From Mycoplasmopsis equigenitalium (lineage in GTDB: Bacteria; Bacillota_I; Bacilli_A; Mycoplasmatales; Metamycoplasmataceae), in NCBI RefSeq assembly GCF_024498255.1, contig NZ_CP101808.1:310001-374000 (forward strand): 64,000 bases of DNA, written 5' to 3'. The notes under the pieces were generated by a model. That model did not search any database and was not told where the DNA came from. It saw nothing but the letters and a program-made list of their open reading frames with translations. Position 1 is the first letter of the stretch. Every line of letters begins with the position of its first letter. The translations under genes were made by a program, and so were the position numbers. Below are positions 42,907-53,341 of this stretch, in pieces.

Positions 42907-43230
42907 ATGAAGAAACAATTAGTGCCCGTTATTTCTATATTAGTTATATTGTTTATCGCAGGAGGATTTACTGCGGTTTTTCAGGGTCTAGATGTAATCT
43001 GGCAAACCATAAAAGGTATATTTCCTATTTTTGTTCCAGCAATTAAACAAGGAATTAAAGATTACTTATCTTCAGCTTACTTTATTGTTGGAGTTATAAT
43101 TGCTATTGCTTTAGCGTTCGGTATTATCTTGAGCGTTAAAAGCAGAAAGTTATTATATGTTATTATTTCTATAATAATAGAAGTTATTTCGTTGCTTAGT
43201 ATTTTTAGTAATTTGGCGGTGTGTAGTTAA
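42907..43230 (+). CDS. Small membrane protein, coupled to a HEPN-like gene
   Basis: This 107-residue protein has three hydrophobic segments (about 5-26, 57-77 and 82-101) and few charged residues. No family is recognised. GGAGGG precedes the ATG. Its TAA stop overlaps the next ATG (TAATG), so the two proteins are made together. With the hydrophilic partner that follows it looks like a two-gene module travelling beside the restriction genes. An accessory defence or toxin-antitoxin-like role is inference. The one Trp is TGG. Confidence 0.7.
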   Translation: MKKQLVPVISILVILFIAGGFTAVFQGLDVIWQTIKGIFPIFVPAIKQGIKDYLSSAYFIVGVIIAIALAFGIILSVKSRKLLYVIISIIIEVISLLSIFSNLAVCS

Positions 43231-43748
43231 TGAAAAAGAATTCAATTCAGCTTCTTATTGATGAAGTTAATTCTTCTCTGAATAGTGAAAATTATATCTC
43301 CGCTTTAATTGTTGCATTAGTCATTCCAGATGTCTGTGGTAAAATTTTATATCCTTCTGCAAGCACAACTGAAAGATATAAAAAATGGTTTGATAAGTAT
43401 ATTGGTGATTATGAGCAATCTCCACTTGCTAAAAAAGATTCAAAATGGAATCTACCTTATATGGACGGTTATGCTTGTTACAAACTTAGATGTGCCATGC
43501 TCCATGAAGGAGCTGAAGATATATCAAAAGATATAAAAATAGATAAATTCAAACTTCTTATAGGAAAGGATGCTTTGTGTGAATGTTCATCAAAAACACA
43601 AACATGCGATGAAACTGAAGTAACCGAGTGGTATGTTAATGTAGAAAATTTATGTAACAAGATTGTATGGTCTGCAGAAGCTTTTCTTAAAAAAGAAAAT
43701 ATAGATTCTGGTTCTATTCCTACGATAGATATCTCTGATAGATATTAA
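43230..43748 (+). CDS. HEPN-like hypothetical protein
   Basis: This 172-residue soluble protein is mainly helical. Residues 17-40 (NSENYISALIVALVIPDVCGKI) and 77-94 (YMDGYACYKLRCAMLHEG) resemble a group of hypothetical proteins common in Firmicute genomes. It contains R87-x4-H92 (RCAMLH), fitting the R-x4-6-H motif of HEPN RNases, within a predicted helix. If real, it could be an abortive-infection or toxin RNase, with the membrane protein upstream as partner. All four Trp are TGG. The motif is short and the function unproven. Confidence 0.6.
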   Translation: MKKNSIQLLIDEVNSSLNSENYISALIVALVIPDVCGKILYPSASTTERYKKWFDKYIGDYEQSPLAKKDSKWNLPYMDGYACYKLRCAMLHEGAEDISKDIKIDKFKLLIGKDALCECSSKTQTCDETEVTEWYVNVENLCNKIVWSAEAFLKKENIDSGSIPTIDISDRY

Positions 43749-43867
43749 CGTAAAATAAGGTCTCAAAGCACTAACAAAACAGATTTTGTGTTGCTTTTAT
43801 TTAACGTCTATTTGTTCCAAAATATATCTTTATAGATATATGTTAGGTAGCACTGTGGGTTGTCTTG
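43749..43867 (+). terminator. Right end of island with imperfect terminator
   Basis: No gene. AGCACTAACAAAA and TTTTGTGTTGCT (about 43766-43796) form an imperfect hairpin followed by TTTATTT, a likely terminator for the HEPN-like gene. The rest is AT-rich up to the repeat. Confidence 0.55.
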
Positions 43868-44311
43868 CACATAGAAACTCTCGTTTTACTTGAAAGAAAA
43901 GCATAGAAGTTGGCTTAGATGCAGCAAATTTAAAAAATGAAAATGATGAACTTAGAGTGACGCAATTATGGTTATTTTGTAATTCGTCAATTTTTGATAT
44001 AGATTTCTTGTCTAACTAATAGCAATATTATTTCTAAAATCTAAGAATAGTTTTGATACATAAAATTTAAAAATAGTAAGAAATGAAAGGATTTTAAGTT
44101 AGATTTTATGAAAATCTATAAACTAATTTAAGCCAAGAACCAATACATTTTTGTAAAAAATGTTAACATATATATGTTAAATATTTAAAAAATAGCAATT
44201 TTATGAATTGGACAAAGTCTATAAAAGAACTAAAGAAATAAACGTCTTAATTTGCGAATAATTTGCTAAAAAAACTGTCTTTTTTGCGTTGAAGCAATAG
44301 ACTAAAAAAGC
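43868..44311 (+). repeat. 445-bp direct repeat, copy B (right border of island)
   Basis: 444 bases matching 37013-37457. The copy starts with the last 13 codons of the methyltransferase gene, out of context here. It then runs through the same non-coding sequence, including the palindrome TTAACAT-ATAT-ATGTTAA. It leads into the native hsdR at 44371, so the order methyltransferase-repeat-hsdR was probably the state before the island arrived. The 59 bases from 44312 to 44370 hold only the hsdR ribosome site GGAGG. Confidence 0.95.
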
Positions 44312-44370
44312 ACTTAACAGGTATTAAGAAGAGAATTAACGAAAAATATAATGTAGTGGAGGAATAATAT

Positions 44371-47217
44371 ATGCCAAATATTAATGGTGAACAAACCGAA
44401 TTAGAACTTGAAAATGAATTAATTAAACAATTAAGTGCGCAATTTCGCTCATCGGGTTATGAGGATACTTTTGTTGCTGTTCACGATGATGAATCATTAC
44501 ATAGAAATTTAAGAAAGCAAATTAATAGGTTGAATAATATACAATTTTCTGATACAGAATTCAGACGTTTTATTAATGAACTAGAAGGACATAATACGGT
44601 TTTTGAGTGTGCTAAAAACTTAAGACAAATGCAAACCATTGAAATGGATGATGGTACAAAGAAAAATATCAAAATATTTGAAAAGAATGATTGACACAAA
44701 AATATATTTCAAGTCGCACATCAAATTAAGCAAAAAAGAGAATTTGAAGGAAGATTTGATGTAACAATCCTTGTTAATGGATTACCTCTAGTTCAAATTG
44801 AACTTAAAAAGAACGGCATCGATGTTAATGAGGCATTTGGTCAGATCGAAAGATATCGAAGAACTGTTTATAGTGGACTATTTAATTATATTCAATATTT
44901 TGTTATTTCTAATGGTTCGATGACTAGATACTTTGCTAATAGTGATAGAAATTTTAAGAGACAAAATTTATTTACTTGACTTGATCCAAACAATGTGGTT
45001 ATAAACAGATTGTTTGATTTTGTTTCAGATAGATTAACAAAGTACAACATTTGTAAAACAATTACCAACTATGTTGTTATTAATCATTTGGAAAAAGATT
45101 TATGGATTTTAAGACCTTATCAAGTATGGGCTGTAGAGAAATTGCTTGATAGAGCTTTGAATACTAAAAACAATGGGTTTGTATGGCACACAACTGGTAG
45201 TGGAAAAACACTGACTAGTTTTAAGCTTGCTCAATGTTTAAGAGATACGGGCAAGTTCTCAAAAGTAGTTTTTTTAGTCGATAGAAGGGATTTAGACAGA
45301 CAAACAGTTAGAAGCTTTAATTCTTTTGAAAAAGGATCGGTTGTTAATGTTAATAAAACACATAAATTATTTAATCTTTTTACTGATTCATCAATTAAGA
45401 TGATTACAACAACTATCCAAAAAATGTCTAATTTATGTAAAGGACCTGAATTTGAAAAAGCAGTTAAAACTAATAAAGATTCGATAATTTTTATTATTGA
45501 TGAATGCCATAGAAGTAATTTTGGTGAGATGAGAAAAGATATTTTAAGAGCATTTCCTGAAGCACAAATGCTTGGTTTTACAGGTACACCTATATTTGCA
45601 GAAAATATGAACGTTACTGGATTAACTACAGAAACGATATTTGGTGGAGCACCAGTTCACTCTTATAAGATAAAAGATGCGATTAACGCTAAGATGGTTT
45701 TAGGTTTTAATGTTCAATATTTCAAGACTATAGATATAGTCGAAAAACCAGGAGAAGAAGAACAAGTAGAAGAAATTGATAAAAAAGAATTAATTTTCTC
45801 TGATACTAGAATTACGAACGTTACTCAGCATATTATTGATAATTTTGATAAATTAACTGTAAACAGAAAATATAATGCAATTTTTGCGCTTTCTGAAATT
45901 AATTTATTAACAGCTTATTATGAAAAATTTAAAGAGTTAAATAGCAAATTAGAAGCCGATAAAAAACTTAAGATCGCAACTATTTTTACATATGCCCCTA
46001 ATGAAATAGACGCAGAAGAAACTGGTGTAAATGAAAAAATAGCGCAACAAAAACTTCAATCTGCAATGAACGATTACGGCGCTCTTACCGGGAAAAAATA
46101 TTCTATTTCAAATTGCGCTGAGTATTTTGAAGATGTTAGAGAAGACTTTAGAGAAGGAAAAATAGATCTAATTTTAGTAGTTAATATGATGTTAACCGGT
46201 TATGACTCGAAAAGAATTAATACGTTATTTTTAGATAAATCATTAAAGTATCACAATTTGATTCAAGCTTTTTCACGAACTAATAGGTTAGATTCTTCAT
46301 CTAAACAATTTGGAAATATTGTTTGTTATAGAACAACTTGTGAAGATGTCGAAAAAGCAGTAGCCTTATATTCAAAAGAAGATCATGATGTAGTTATAAT
46401 GAAATCTTTTGAAGAATATTTAGAATCATTTAGAGACGCATTAAAGAATCTAAGAGCTTACACTCCAACTCCAGAGGATGTAGATGCTCTTGAAGGGGAT
46501 AAGAAAAAACTTGAATTTGTTAATCTATTTAGAGTAGTAGCTAAGTCTTTATTATGCTTACAAAATTTTTGTGAGTTTTCGTTCCCTATAACATTAAAGA
46601 ATGATATTTCTGTTGACGAATATAATTCATTTAAAAGTAAATATCTTGATTTATATAACGAATTCAGAAAACAACGAGATAAAGTATCGGTTATTGGTTA
46701 TGTTGAATTTGATATTGAATTAGTACAAACAGATAGAGTCGATGTTGAATATATTTTAGATTTATTAAGAAAGGGCGCTGAAAGCGGCAGAGGTATTAAA
46801 GTTGTTGAAATATCGATAGCGATTAATAAATTAAAATGCTCTGCAGATCCTATATTAGTTAGCAAGGGAGAGCTATTAGAAGCATTTGTTAATAAAGTAA
46901 TTCCAACCCTTCCAAATAAAGTCTCTATCGATCAAGAATTAGATAAGTTTGTTAAAGAGGAGATAAAAGAATCCTTAATGAATTTCTCTAAGGAACGTGA
47001 ATTAAAATATGAAGATTTGAATCATTTATTTGAAAAATATCAGTATCATACAACAGTCGATAATGCCGATGTTAATTCAATTATAAGCAAGAAAGCTAAA
47101 GACAAATTTAAAAAAGCGCATCCAGAGCTTAATCCAATTAAGGCTACTAACGAGTTAATAACTTTGATAAAGGATAATATTATTGAATTAGCAAACAAAT
47201 ATTCAATTTACTATTAG
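44371..47217 (+). CDS. hsdR: Type I restriction endonuclease subunit R (second system)
   Basis: This 948-residue HsdR resembles the EcoR124 (type IC) family. The nuclease motif is [21 protein letters not shown] (D...E-x-K), with Walker A HTTGSGKT (about residue 273), DEAH-type [20 protein letters not shown] and QAFSRTNR. It reads through TGA at 44692 and 44977 as Trp and has three TGG. So it is adapted to the mycoplasma code but not fully, unlike the island copy. It ends 11 bases before hsdM. With hsdM and the switching hsdS it forms a complete restriction-modification enzyme. Confidence 0.94.
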
Positions 47218-47228
47218 GAGAAATTGCA

Positions 47229-48806
47229 ATGTCACAAAATAAAGACGAATTATTAGCGAAGCAACAATCAGATGTTGATGCTAAATTATGAGCTATGGCC
47301 AACGAACTTAGAGGTTCAATGGAAGCAAGTGAATTCAAGAATTATATTCTTGGATTAATTTTCTATAAATTTCTTTCAAATAAGATTATTAAGACATTAA
47401 ATGATGAATTAAAAGATGAAAATTTAAGCTTTGATCAGGCTTGGAAAGACGAATCAATGCGAAATGATATTAAGGAATTATCAGTTAGAATAATTGGTTA
47501 TTTCTTAGATCCTGTTTATTTATTTGATAGTTTTGTCAATAAAATTAATGTTAATCAATTTTCGGTTGAAGATTTAAAGGAAGGAATTAAAGCCATTACA
47601 TCATCAACAATAGGTACAGAATCACAAGAAGATTTCGCCGATCTATTTGATGATATGGATTTAGATAACAATAAGCTTGGAAAAGGTGAAGCCGAAAGAA
47701 GTAAATTAATCGGGAAGATTATTTTAAAAATTAATGACTTGAATTTAGATATCTCTGAAACTAATTTTGATATCTTAGGTCACGCTTACGAATACCTTAT
47801 TGGTAAGTTTGCTGCATCCGCAGGAAAGAAAGCGGGTGAGTTTTATACTCCCGCGCAAGTATCAGAACTTTTAGCAAGAATTGTCACCTTAGAAAATAAG
47901 AATTTAAAATCTGCATATGATCCAACTTGTGGTTCTGGTTCACTACTTTTAAGAGTGAGAAATAATGTTCAAGATCAAAATGCAATTAAGTTATACGGCC
48001 AAGAAATGGTGACTACAACTTATAACTTAGCAAGAATGAATATGCTTTTACATGGTGTTGATTATGAGAAGTTTGATATAGCTAATGATGACACTTTGGA
48101 AAAACCATCAGAAAGACACAAAGCTCTAAAATTTGATGCTGTTGTCGCAAATCCGCCTTACTCTGCAAAATGAGATCCGGAAGGAAAAGATAAAGATTCG
48201 AGATTTAATAGCTATGATGGAAAATATGCTCCTTCATCAAAAGCAGATTATGCGTTTGTTGAACACATGATTTATCATTTATCGAACGCTGGAACTTTAG
48301 CAGTTGTGCTTCCGCACGGTGTGTTATTTAGAAGATCATCAGAAGAAATAATTAGAACTAAAATTATCAAAGATTATAACTATTTAGATGCTGTTATTGG
48401 ATTACCGGCAAATTTATTCTTTGGAACAAGTATTCCTACTTGTATTTTAGTGATGAAGAAAACTAGAACAAATCCAGATGATGTTGTTTTCATAGATGCA
48501 TCTAAGTATTTTGAAAATGGTAAGAATCAGAATTATTTAAGAGAAGAAGATGTTGTAAGAATTCTTGATGCATACAAAGCAAGAAAAGATATTGATAAAT
48601 ATATGCATGTCGCTTCATTAGATGAAATTAAAGAAAATGAATATAACTTGAATATTCCTCGATATGTCGATACATTTGAAGAAGAAGAACCAATTGATAT
48701 TCATCAAGTTATGGCCGAAATAAAAGAACTCGAAGCTAAAAGAGATGAATTAGATAAAGAAATAGAAAAATATCTTGAGGAGTTAGGGCTATGTGTAAGG
48801 GCGTAG
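47229..48806 (+). CDS. hsdM: Type I restriction-modification methyltransferase subunit (second system)
   Basis: This 525-residue N6-adenine methyltransferase subunit has the N-terminal domain SEFKNYILGLIFYKFLSNK, GEFYTPAQVSELLARI, SAM motif DPTCGSGSLLLR (about 230) and catalytic NPPYSAKW (about 307). The C-terminal coiled coil (IKELEAKRDELDKEIEKYLEEL) should pack against HsdS. Trp is TGA at 47288 and 48171, and TGG once. The stop lies 16 bases inside the hsdS gene, coupling M and S production. Confidence 0.94.
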
Positions 48807-49912
48807 ATAAAGGTAAAAAGGTCCCTAATGTTCCTAATTTAAGATTTAAAAAATTCAACACTGAAATTAGTCGTTGTGAACTAAAGAGTATTTTCAATAT
48901 ATCAGTCGGTGGAGACATAAATAAATCAAAAGTTAAGCATGTAAAAGATGATGTCAATAAATACCCTATCATAGCTAATGCTTTAATAAACAATGGATTT
49001 TATGGATATACAGATTCATTTAAACAAGAGAATTGCGTGACTGTGTCAGGTAGAGGAGACATTGGTATTGCGGTTGCAAGGCCTTATAAGTTTTATCCAA
49101 TAGTGAGATTGTTATCGTTAAAACCTATATATAAAAGCGATTTAAAATATTTTGAGTCATTATTAAATTCAAAGAAAATGCTTATTGAAAGTACTGGAGT
49201 ACCACAATTAACCTCTCCACAAATATCAAAAATAAAAATCAGTTTTTGTGATTATGATGAACAACTAGAAATTGGAAATTTCTTAACAAAAATCGATCAA
49301 AGAATCGAAACTCAAAACAAAATCATTAGTAAATATGAATCTCTAATAAAAATAATAAGAAAGAACATTATATTACGAAATAAATGAGAATGAATTAAGC
49401 TTAAACATTTCGTTGATAATGAATTTATAAAATTACAAAGGGGGAATATAATTCCTAAGTTCAGCAAGGATAATGAAAAATTTATATACCCTGTTTATTC
49501 ATCTTCTGTTCATAACGATGGGCTAATGGGATATTATGATTCATTTATGTTTGATGAAAAATTAATAACATGATCTATTGATGGTGGCGGAAATTTCTTT
49601 TTACGGAATAAACATCAATATAATGTTACAAATGTTTGTGGTATTTTAAAAATAATCAAGCCAGAATTTGATTATGCATTTTTATATGAAATGCTAACTT
49701 ATCAACATTTACAAATGACTTTTAACTATCAAAACAAAGCACATCCTAGTGTAATTAAAACTTTATACTCATTACCTATAGTGCCGATAAAACAACAAAA
49801 GAAAATAGCGGAAATGTTTAGCTTTTTCCACGAAAAAACAAAATTAGAAGAAGAAATATTATGCAAATATAAATCACAAAAAGAATATTTACTTACAAAT
49901 ATGTTTATATAA
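48791..49912 (+). CDS. hsdS: Type I specificity subunit, expressed cassette (S1)
   Basis: This 373-residue HsdS determines the DNA target. The N-terminal conserved block VPNLRFKKF is followed by target-recognition domain 1 and the central conserved region (DQRIETQNKIISKYESLIK). Target-recognition domain 2 and the C-terminal conserved helix ending YLLTNMFI complete it. Three TGA codons encode Trp, so the gene is one intact frame. It is the only cassette joined to hsdM, overlapping it by 16 bases, hence the expressed copy. Its conserved blocks recur in inverted orientation in S2 and S4, allowing replacement of either recognition domain. Confidence 0.9.
48830..48852 (+). repeat. 5' recombination block of hsdS cassette S1
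   Basis: GTTCCTAATTTAAGATTTA, encoding VPNLRF, is present at the 5' end of all four cassettes: plus strand at 48830 and 51032, minus strand at 51008 and 53273 (5' coordinates). Confidence 0.85.
49304..49350 (+). repeat. Central recombination block of S1
   Basis: About 47 bp encoding IETQNKIISKYESLIK. It is nearly identical to 51540-51585 (S3, same strand) and to 52711-52757 in inverse orientation (S4). The S2 version (50454-50480, inverse) shares only the first part. Confidence 0.8.
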
Positions 49913-51008
49913 AAAGATTGTTTAATAGATATTTTTTTTGAATAAAGTATAACTCTTTTTCTCTTCTCATTCTTTTTAATTTTCAATCAATTAATTCAAC
50001 TACTTTTCCTATTCTATTTTGAATATCAAAAGAACAATACGGGATTTTAATACCCTCCATTACAGATTGAATCAGCTGAGGCTGTCCGGAACCAGTGATG
50101 TATTTTTCTCATTTGATGGTTAGTAGCGATTGTTTCAAAAATAATTTATTTATAGGTCTTATTGGGCGTATAACCATTGCATTGCCATTAATCCACGACA
50201 TTGGCTCGGTTATAAAAACAGTTCCGCTGTTCGATCCTCTACAAGTTATGCACACTTCAGATTCTTCATGATTATATTCTGAATGCTGGCCAATTTTTCC
50301 ATTAGCTCCATATACAGAATAAGCACCATTCCGGTCAATTGCCTGTCGCGAAAGAGTTTGAGGTTGATATAACTTGCATATTTCACCTAGTTTCTTTTTT
50401 TACATATTATGAAAAATCCTATCATAAATGTATTTCTTTTGAGAAATAAGATTATCAATGATTTTGTTTTGAGTTTCGATTCTGCTATCGATTAAATTTA
50501 AAAAAATAGCAATTTTTCTTTGTTCTTTTGAGCTAGGAATAAAATGCTTTGTGAGCAAAAAATCATTGGTAAATATATTTAATAATCCGTGATTTCTGGC
50601 GCCTTCAACAGCAATGTTTGATATTTCTTTATGCCATTTGTTTGTTTCAAAATAATGCTCTAAAAAATCGGAATTTGCATTATAAGGATTGAAACAAATA
50701 TACAAATTTGAAACAACGCCTATGTCAAATTTATTCAGTCTTTTGATAGTACCTCATGGATAATCTTTTGAATAGCTTTTGTTATAAGCGAAATCCCCCT
50801 TGAGTAATAAATAGTAATTAGACAGATCTTTACTAGCTACAGTTTTATTGAAAAATGTTTTTTGATTTATTATGCCATATTGCGCAGATAATGTAAGAGG
50901 GAGTAAAGAATTGTTTGTTTTGTTTTTTCTTGTAACTCTATATACGAATTCAGACAAAGGCACTTTTATTCAATGATCATGAAATTTTCTAAATCTTAAA
51001 TTAGGAAC
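49905..51008 (-). pseudogene. hsdS: Silent hsdS cassette S2, no start codon and an internal stop
   Basis: On the minus strand from the shared block GTTCCTAATTTAAGATTTA (51008) one frame runs to a TAA at 49905-49907. It encodes TRD1 (PLSEFVYRVTRKNKTNN), the central block IETQNKIIDNLISQKKYIYD and TRD2 (KKLGEICKLYQPQTLSRQAI). The last conserved helix ends KKYLLNNLFI. There is no ATG: an in-frame TAA lies 12 bases before the block. A TAA at 50400-50402 separates the two halves (HNM stop KKKLGEI). It is therefore a donor store of recognition domains. Its tail overlaps that of S1 by 8 bp. Confidence 0.85.
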
Positions 51009-51052
51009 CTTCAGGTTATTTTATTTGTTAAGTTCCTAATTTAAGATTTAAA
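50991..51052. repeat. Head-to-head inverted repeat between S2 and S3
   Basis: AAATCTTAAATTAGGAAC (50991-51008) and its exact reverse complement GTTCCTAATTTAAGATTT (51032-51049) are separated by 23 bases. This is the junction of two divergent hsdS cassettes and a likely recombination site. Confidence 0.9.
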
Positions 51053-52123
51053 AACTTTGAAGACTCCCGACTCCTTCTAAAGTTACATTCTTGCTGTAAT
51101 TTTTTCTCGGGTGGTACACCTTTATCTTCAAATAGGAAATTTTATAAGGGTACAATCCCCTTTATTAGATCTGGTGAAATTAATTCTGATAAAACAACAT
51201 TATTTATTAATAACGACGCTTTAAAAAACTCTTCAGCAAAAATAGTTAAAAAAGGAGATTTGTTACTCGCATTATATGGAGCAACAAGTGGTGAAATTGG
51301 TATTTCAAAGATAGATGGTGCAATTAATCAAGCGATTCTATGTATTCGTACCGAACAAGACAAGAACTTTATTAAATATCAGTGACAGAAGAATAAAACA
51401 AAAATTCTTGATACTTATTTGCAAGGTGGTCAAGGTAACTTATCTAGTCAATTAGTTGGTTCTTTAGTTTTTGGTTTTCCGAACTTAGACGAACAAAGAA
51501 AAATTGCTATTTTTTTAAATTTAATCGACGACAGAATTGAAACCCAAAACAAAATCATTAGTAAATATGAATCTCTAATAAAATCAATTATGCAGAAAAT
51601 TTTTACTAATCAAGCTGTACTTAAAACAACAACTAAATTGCACAATCTTATAAATATTTTTACTGGAAAAAGAAATGCAAATGAAGCAGTTGAAGGCGGT
51701 TCTTTTCCCTTCTTTACCTGCGGAAAAGAAATTTTAAGAATAGATAAATACTCATTCGAAGGCGAAAGTTTGTTGATTTCCGGAAACGGAGAAATAGGAC
51801 AAATCAAATATTTCAACGGAAAATTTGATGCATATCAAAGAACTTATGTTTTGCAAAATTCTAAAATTCCTATGTTGTATTTAAAAGCTTATTTGAGTTT
51901 TATATTACCTATGGTTATTGGAAAAAACAAGCAGCAAAGCGCTATGCCTTATATAGTTCTTGAAACTTTAAAAAATATTGATATTCCTATAATAGATGAT
52001 ATAAATACAAATTTGATTATTGACTTGTTTAAAATTCTTGATAAAAAAGCAGAAAACGAAAAAAGGTATAGTGAACTCTTACTAAAAGAAAGGGCTTATC
52101 TAATGAATAATATGTTTATATAA
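51032..52123 (+). pseudogene. hsdS: Silent hsdS cassette S3, no start codon
   Basis: A plus-strand frame that is open from the 5' block at 51032 to TAA 52121-52123. It has TRD1 (CNFFSGGTPLSSNRKFYKG and GEINSDKTTLF), the central block DDRIETQNKIISKYESLIK, TRD2 (LINIFTGKRNANEAVEGGS and FPFFTCGKEI) and the ending AYLMNNMFI. TAA at 51029-51031 stands in frame directly before the block and there is no start codon or ribosome site, so it is silent unless recombined behind hsdM. TGA at 51382 is Trp. Its last 8 bases overlap the tail of S4. Confidence 0.87.
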
Positions 52124-53285
52124 ACAAATTATTCAGCAAATACTGTCTCTCTTTTTTATGCTGTTCTAGTATACTTTTTTCGATAAATAATCTAGATAAA
52201 TATTTAAGTACAAGATTTGTAATTTTTAATTTTGTTTCAGTTGGGCATGGAATTTTATAATTTTCAACATCGCTTTTTCCAATGTTAAGTTGTGCAGCGC
52301 CTTGCGCTTTTTTTATCATTGATTTTTCAAAATTAAATGAATTTAAAACGATAAACAAATATTCTTGAAGCTTTATATCTTTCGAAAGTATCAATCCAAC
52401 CCTCTGGTTTAATAGACAATTTTCAGCATCAACCATAGATACTCTTCCAACATTTCCGGTTAATGATACAAGAATATCTCCTTTTCTTAATAATTGATGG
52501 CTTTGTATATCGTAAGGGATTATGTCAATTTTATTCGCTTTTCTAGAAATGTATTGATTTCCAGTAACATTGCTAATTGTAATAATTTTGTAGCGACCAT
52601 TTTCGAGATAGTCTTCAGATTTAAAAGCATATCCATTCTTTAATGAGGCATATTTTTTTAATGCTTTTTTATCACTAAATGGATCATAAATTTTTAAATC
52701 AATAATTATTTTTATTAGAGATTCATATTTATTAATGATTTTGTTTTGGGTTTCGATTCTTTCGTCTATTAAGGATAGAAATTTTAAGATTTTAAGTTGT
52801 TCTTTTAATGATGGAATATACATTTTTGTTTTTTCTAATTTATCATAGAAAAAATATGTTCTTACTCCACCTTCCTGAGTTCTTAATATTTTTTTGTTAA
52901 ATTTCTCGGATTTTAAATAAATGTACAAATAATCATTAATAATTGATGGTTTCGTTTCAAAACATACATATAAAGAACTAACAATACATGGAGTATTTTC
53001 TTTATATAAACCAATAGAACCAACATTGATTCTAGCAGGGTTATATGCAAAATCACCTTTTTCTATATATTTATAGCCTTCTTTTGACAATTTTGTATAA
53101 GAAGCATCTCCCCATTGATCTTTTTGAAGGGCAAAGCCAACAGAATTATTTATGGAATATGCGGGTAAATTTCATTCGCTTGATTTTGCTTTTCTACCTT
53201 TCTGAATTATGTGTGTTCCAATTGTAATTTCATTATAAGTATTAGAAAAAGAATTAAATCTTAAATTAGGAACATTGCGGAACAT
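52116..53285 (-). CDS. hsdS: hsdS cassette S4, complete frame, probably silent
   Basis: This 389-residue HsdS on the minus strand has start MFRNVPNLRF, TRD1 (THIIQKGRKAKSSEWNLPAY and FAYNPARINVGSIGLY) and central block DERIETQNKIINKYESLIK. TRD2 (KKYASLKNGYAFKSEDYLENG and GDILVSLTGNVGRVSM) follows, and it ends RQYLLNNLFI. The ATG at 53285 has no Shine-Dalgarno. A TATAAA on the minus strand upstream leaves weak expression possible. It is convergent with S3 and divergent from the recombinase gene, 56 bases away. Trp is TGA once and TGG once. Confidence 0.85.
52711..52757 (-). repeat. Central recombination block of S4 (inverse)
   Basis: Inverse copy of the block at 49304-49350, differing at one or two positions by eye. 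Inversion between it and the S1 block would exchange TRD2 of S1 and S4. Confidence 0.8.
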
Positions 53286-53306
53286 TAATCATAAAAAACT
53301 TCATTT

Positions 53307-53334
53307 TATAATTGTTTATAACCATAAAAGGAGG
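53307..53334 (+). promoter_or_regulatory. Promoter and ribosome site of the recombinase gene
   Basis: TATAAT at 53307-53312 and AAAGGAGG at about 53327-53334, 7 bases before ATG 53342. Confidence 0.55.
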
Positions 53335-53341
53335 TAAATAT

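Larger units (their letters stand above)
37458..43867 (+). mobile_element. Horizontally acquired island with standard-code (TGG-only) genes
   Basis: This 6.4-kb segment lies between two 445-bp direct repeats. All six ORFs in it use TGG for Trp (21 of 21 counted), while flanking genes mostly use TGA. None ends in TGA, so they still terminate correctly in the host. Arginine is almost always AGA, and ribosome sites are strong (GGAGG). It carries a small fragment gene, an XRE regulator, hsdM and hsdR without hsdS, a membrane protein and a HEPN-like protein. No transposase or integrase is inside. The donor was probably an AT-rich Firmicute or other standard-code relative. Loss or gain by recombination between the repeats is the likely mechanism. 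Confidence 0.85.

Noticed and set aside
44995-47217. hsdR of the second system as a truncated gene starting at 44995
   Set aside because: The same frame continues upstream to ATG 44371 through two TGA Trp codons and contains the nuclease domain, so the gene is full length.
49691-49912. Separate small ORF after hsdS S1
   Set aside because: It is in frame with 48791-49387 through TGA Trp codons and forms the second recognition domain of the same HsdS.
48791-53285. CRISPR-like or tandem repeat array
   Set aside because: Repeated blocks are coding, alternate in direction and are hundreds of bases apart, as expected for hsdS cassettes.
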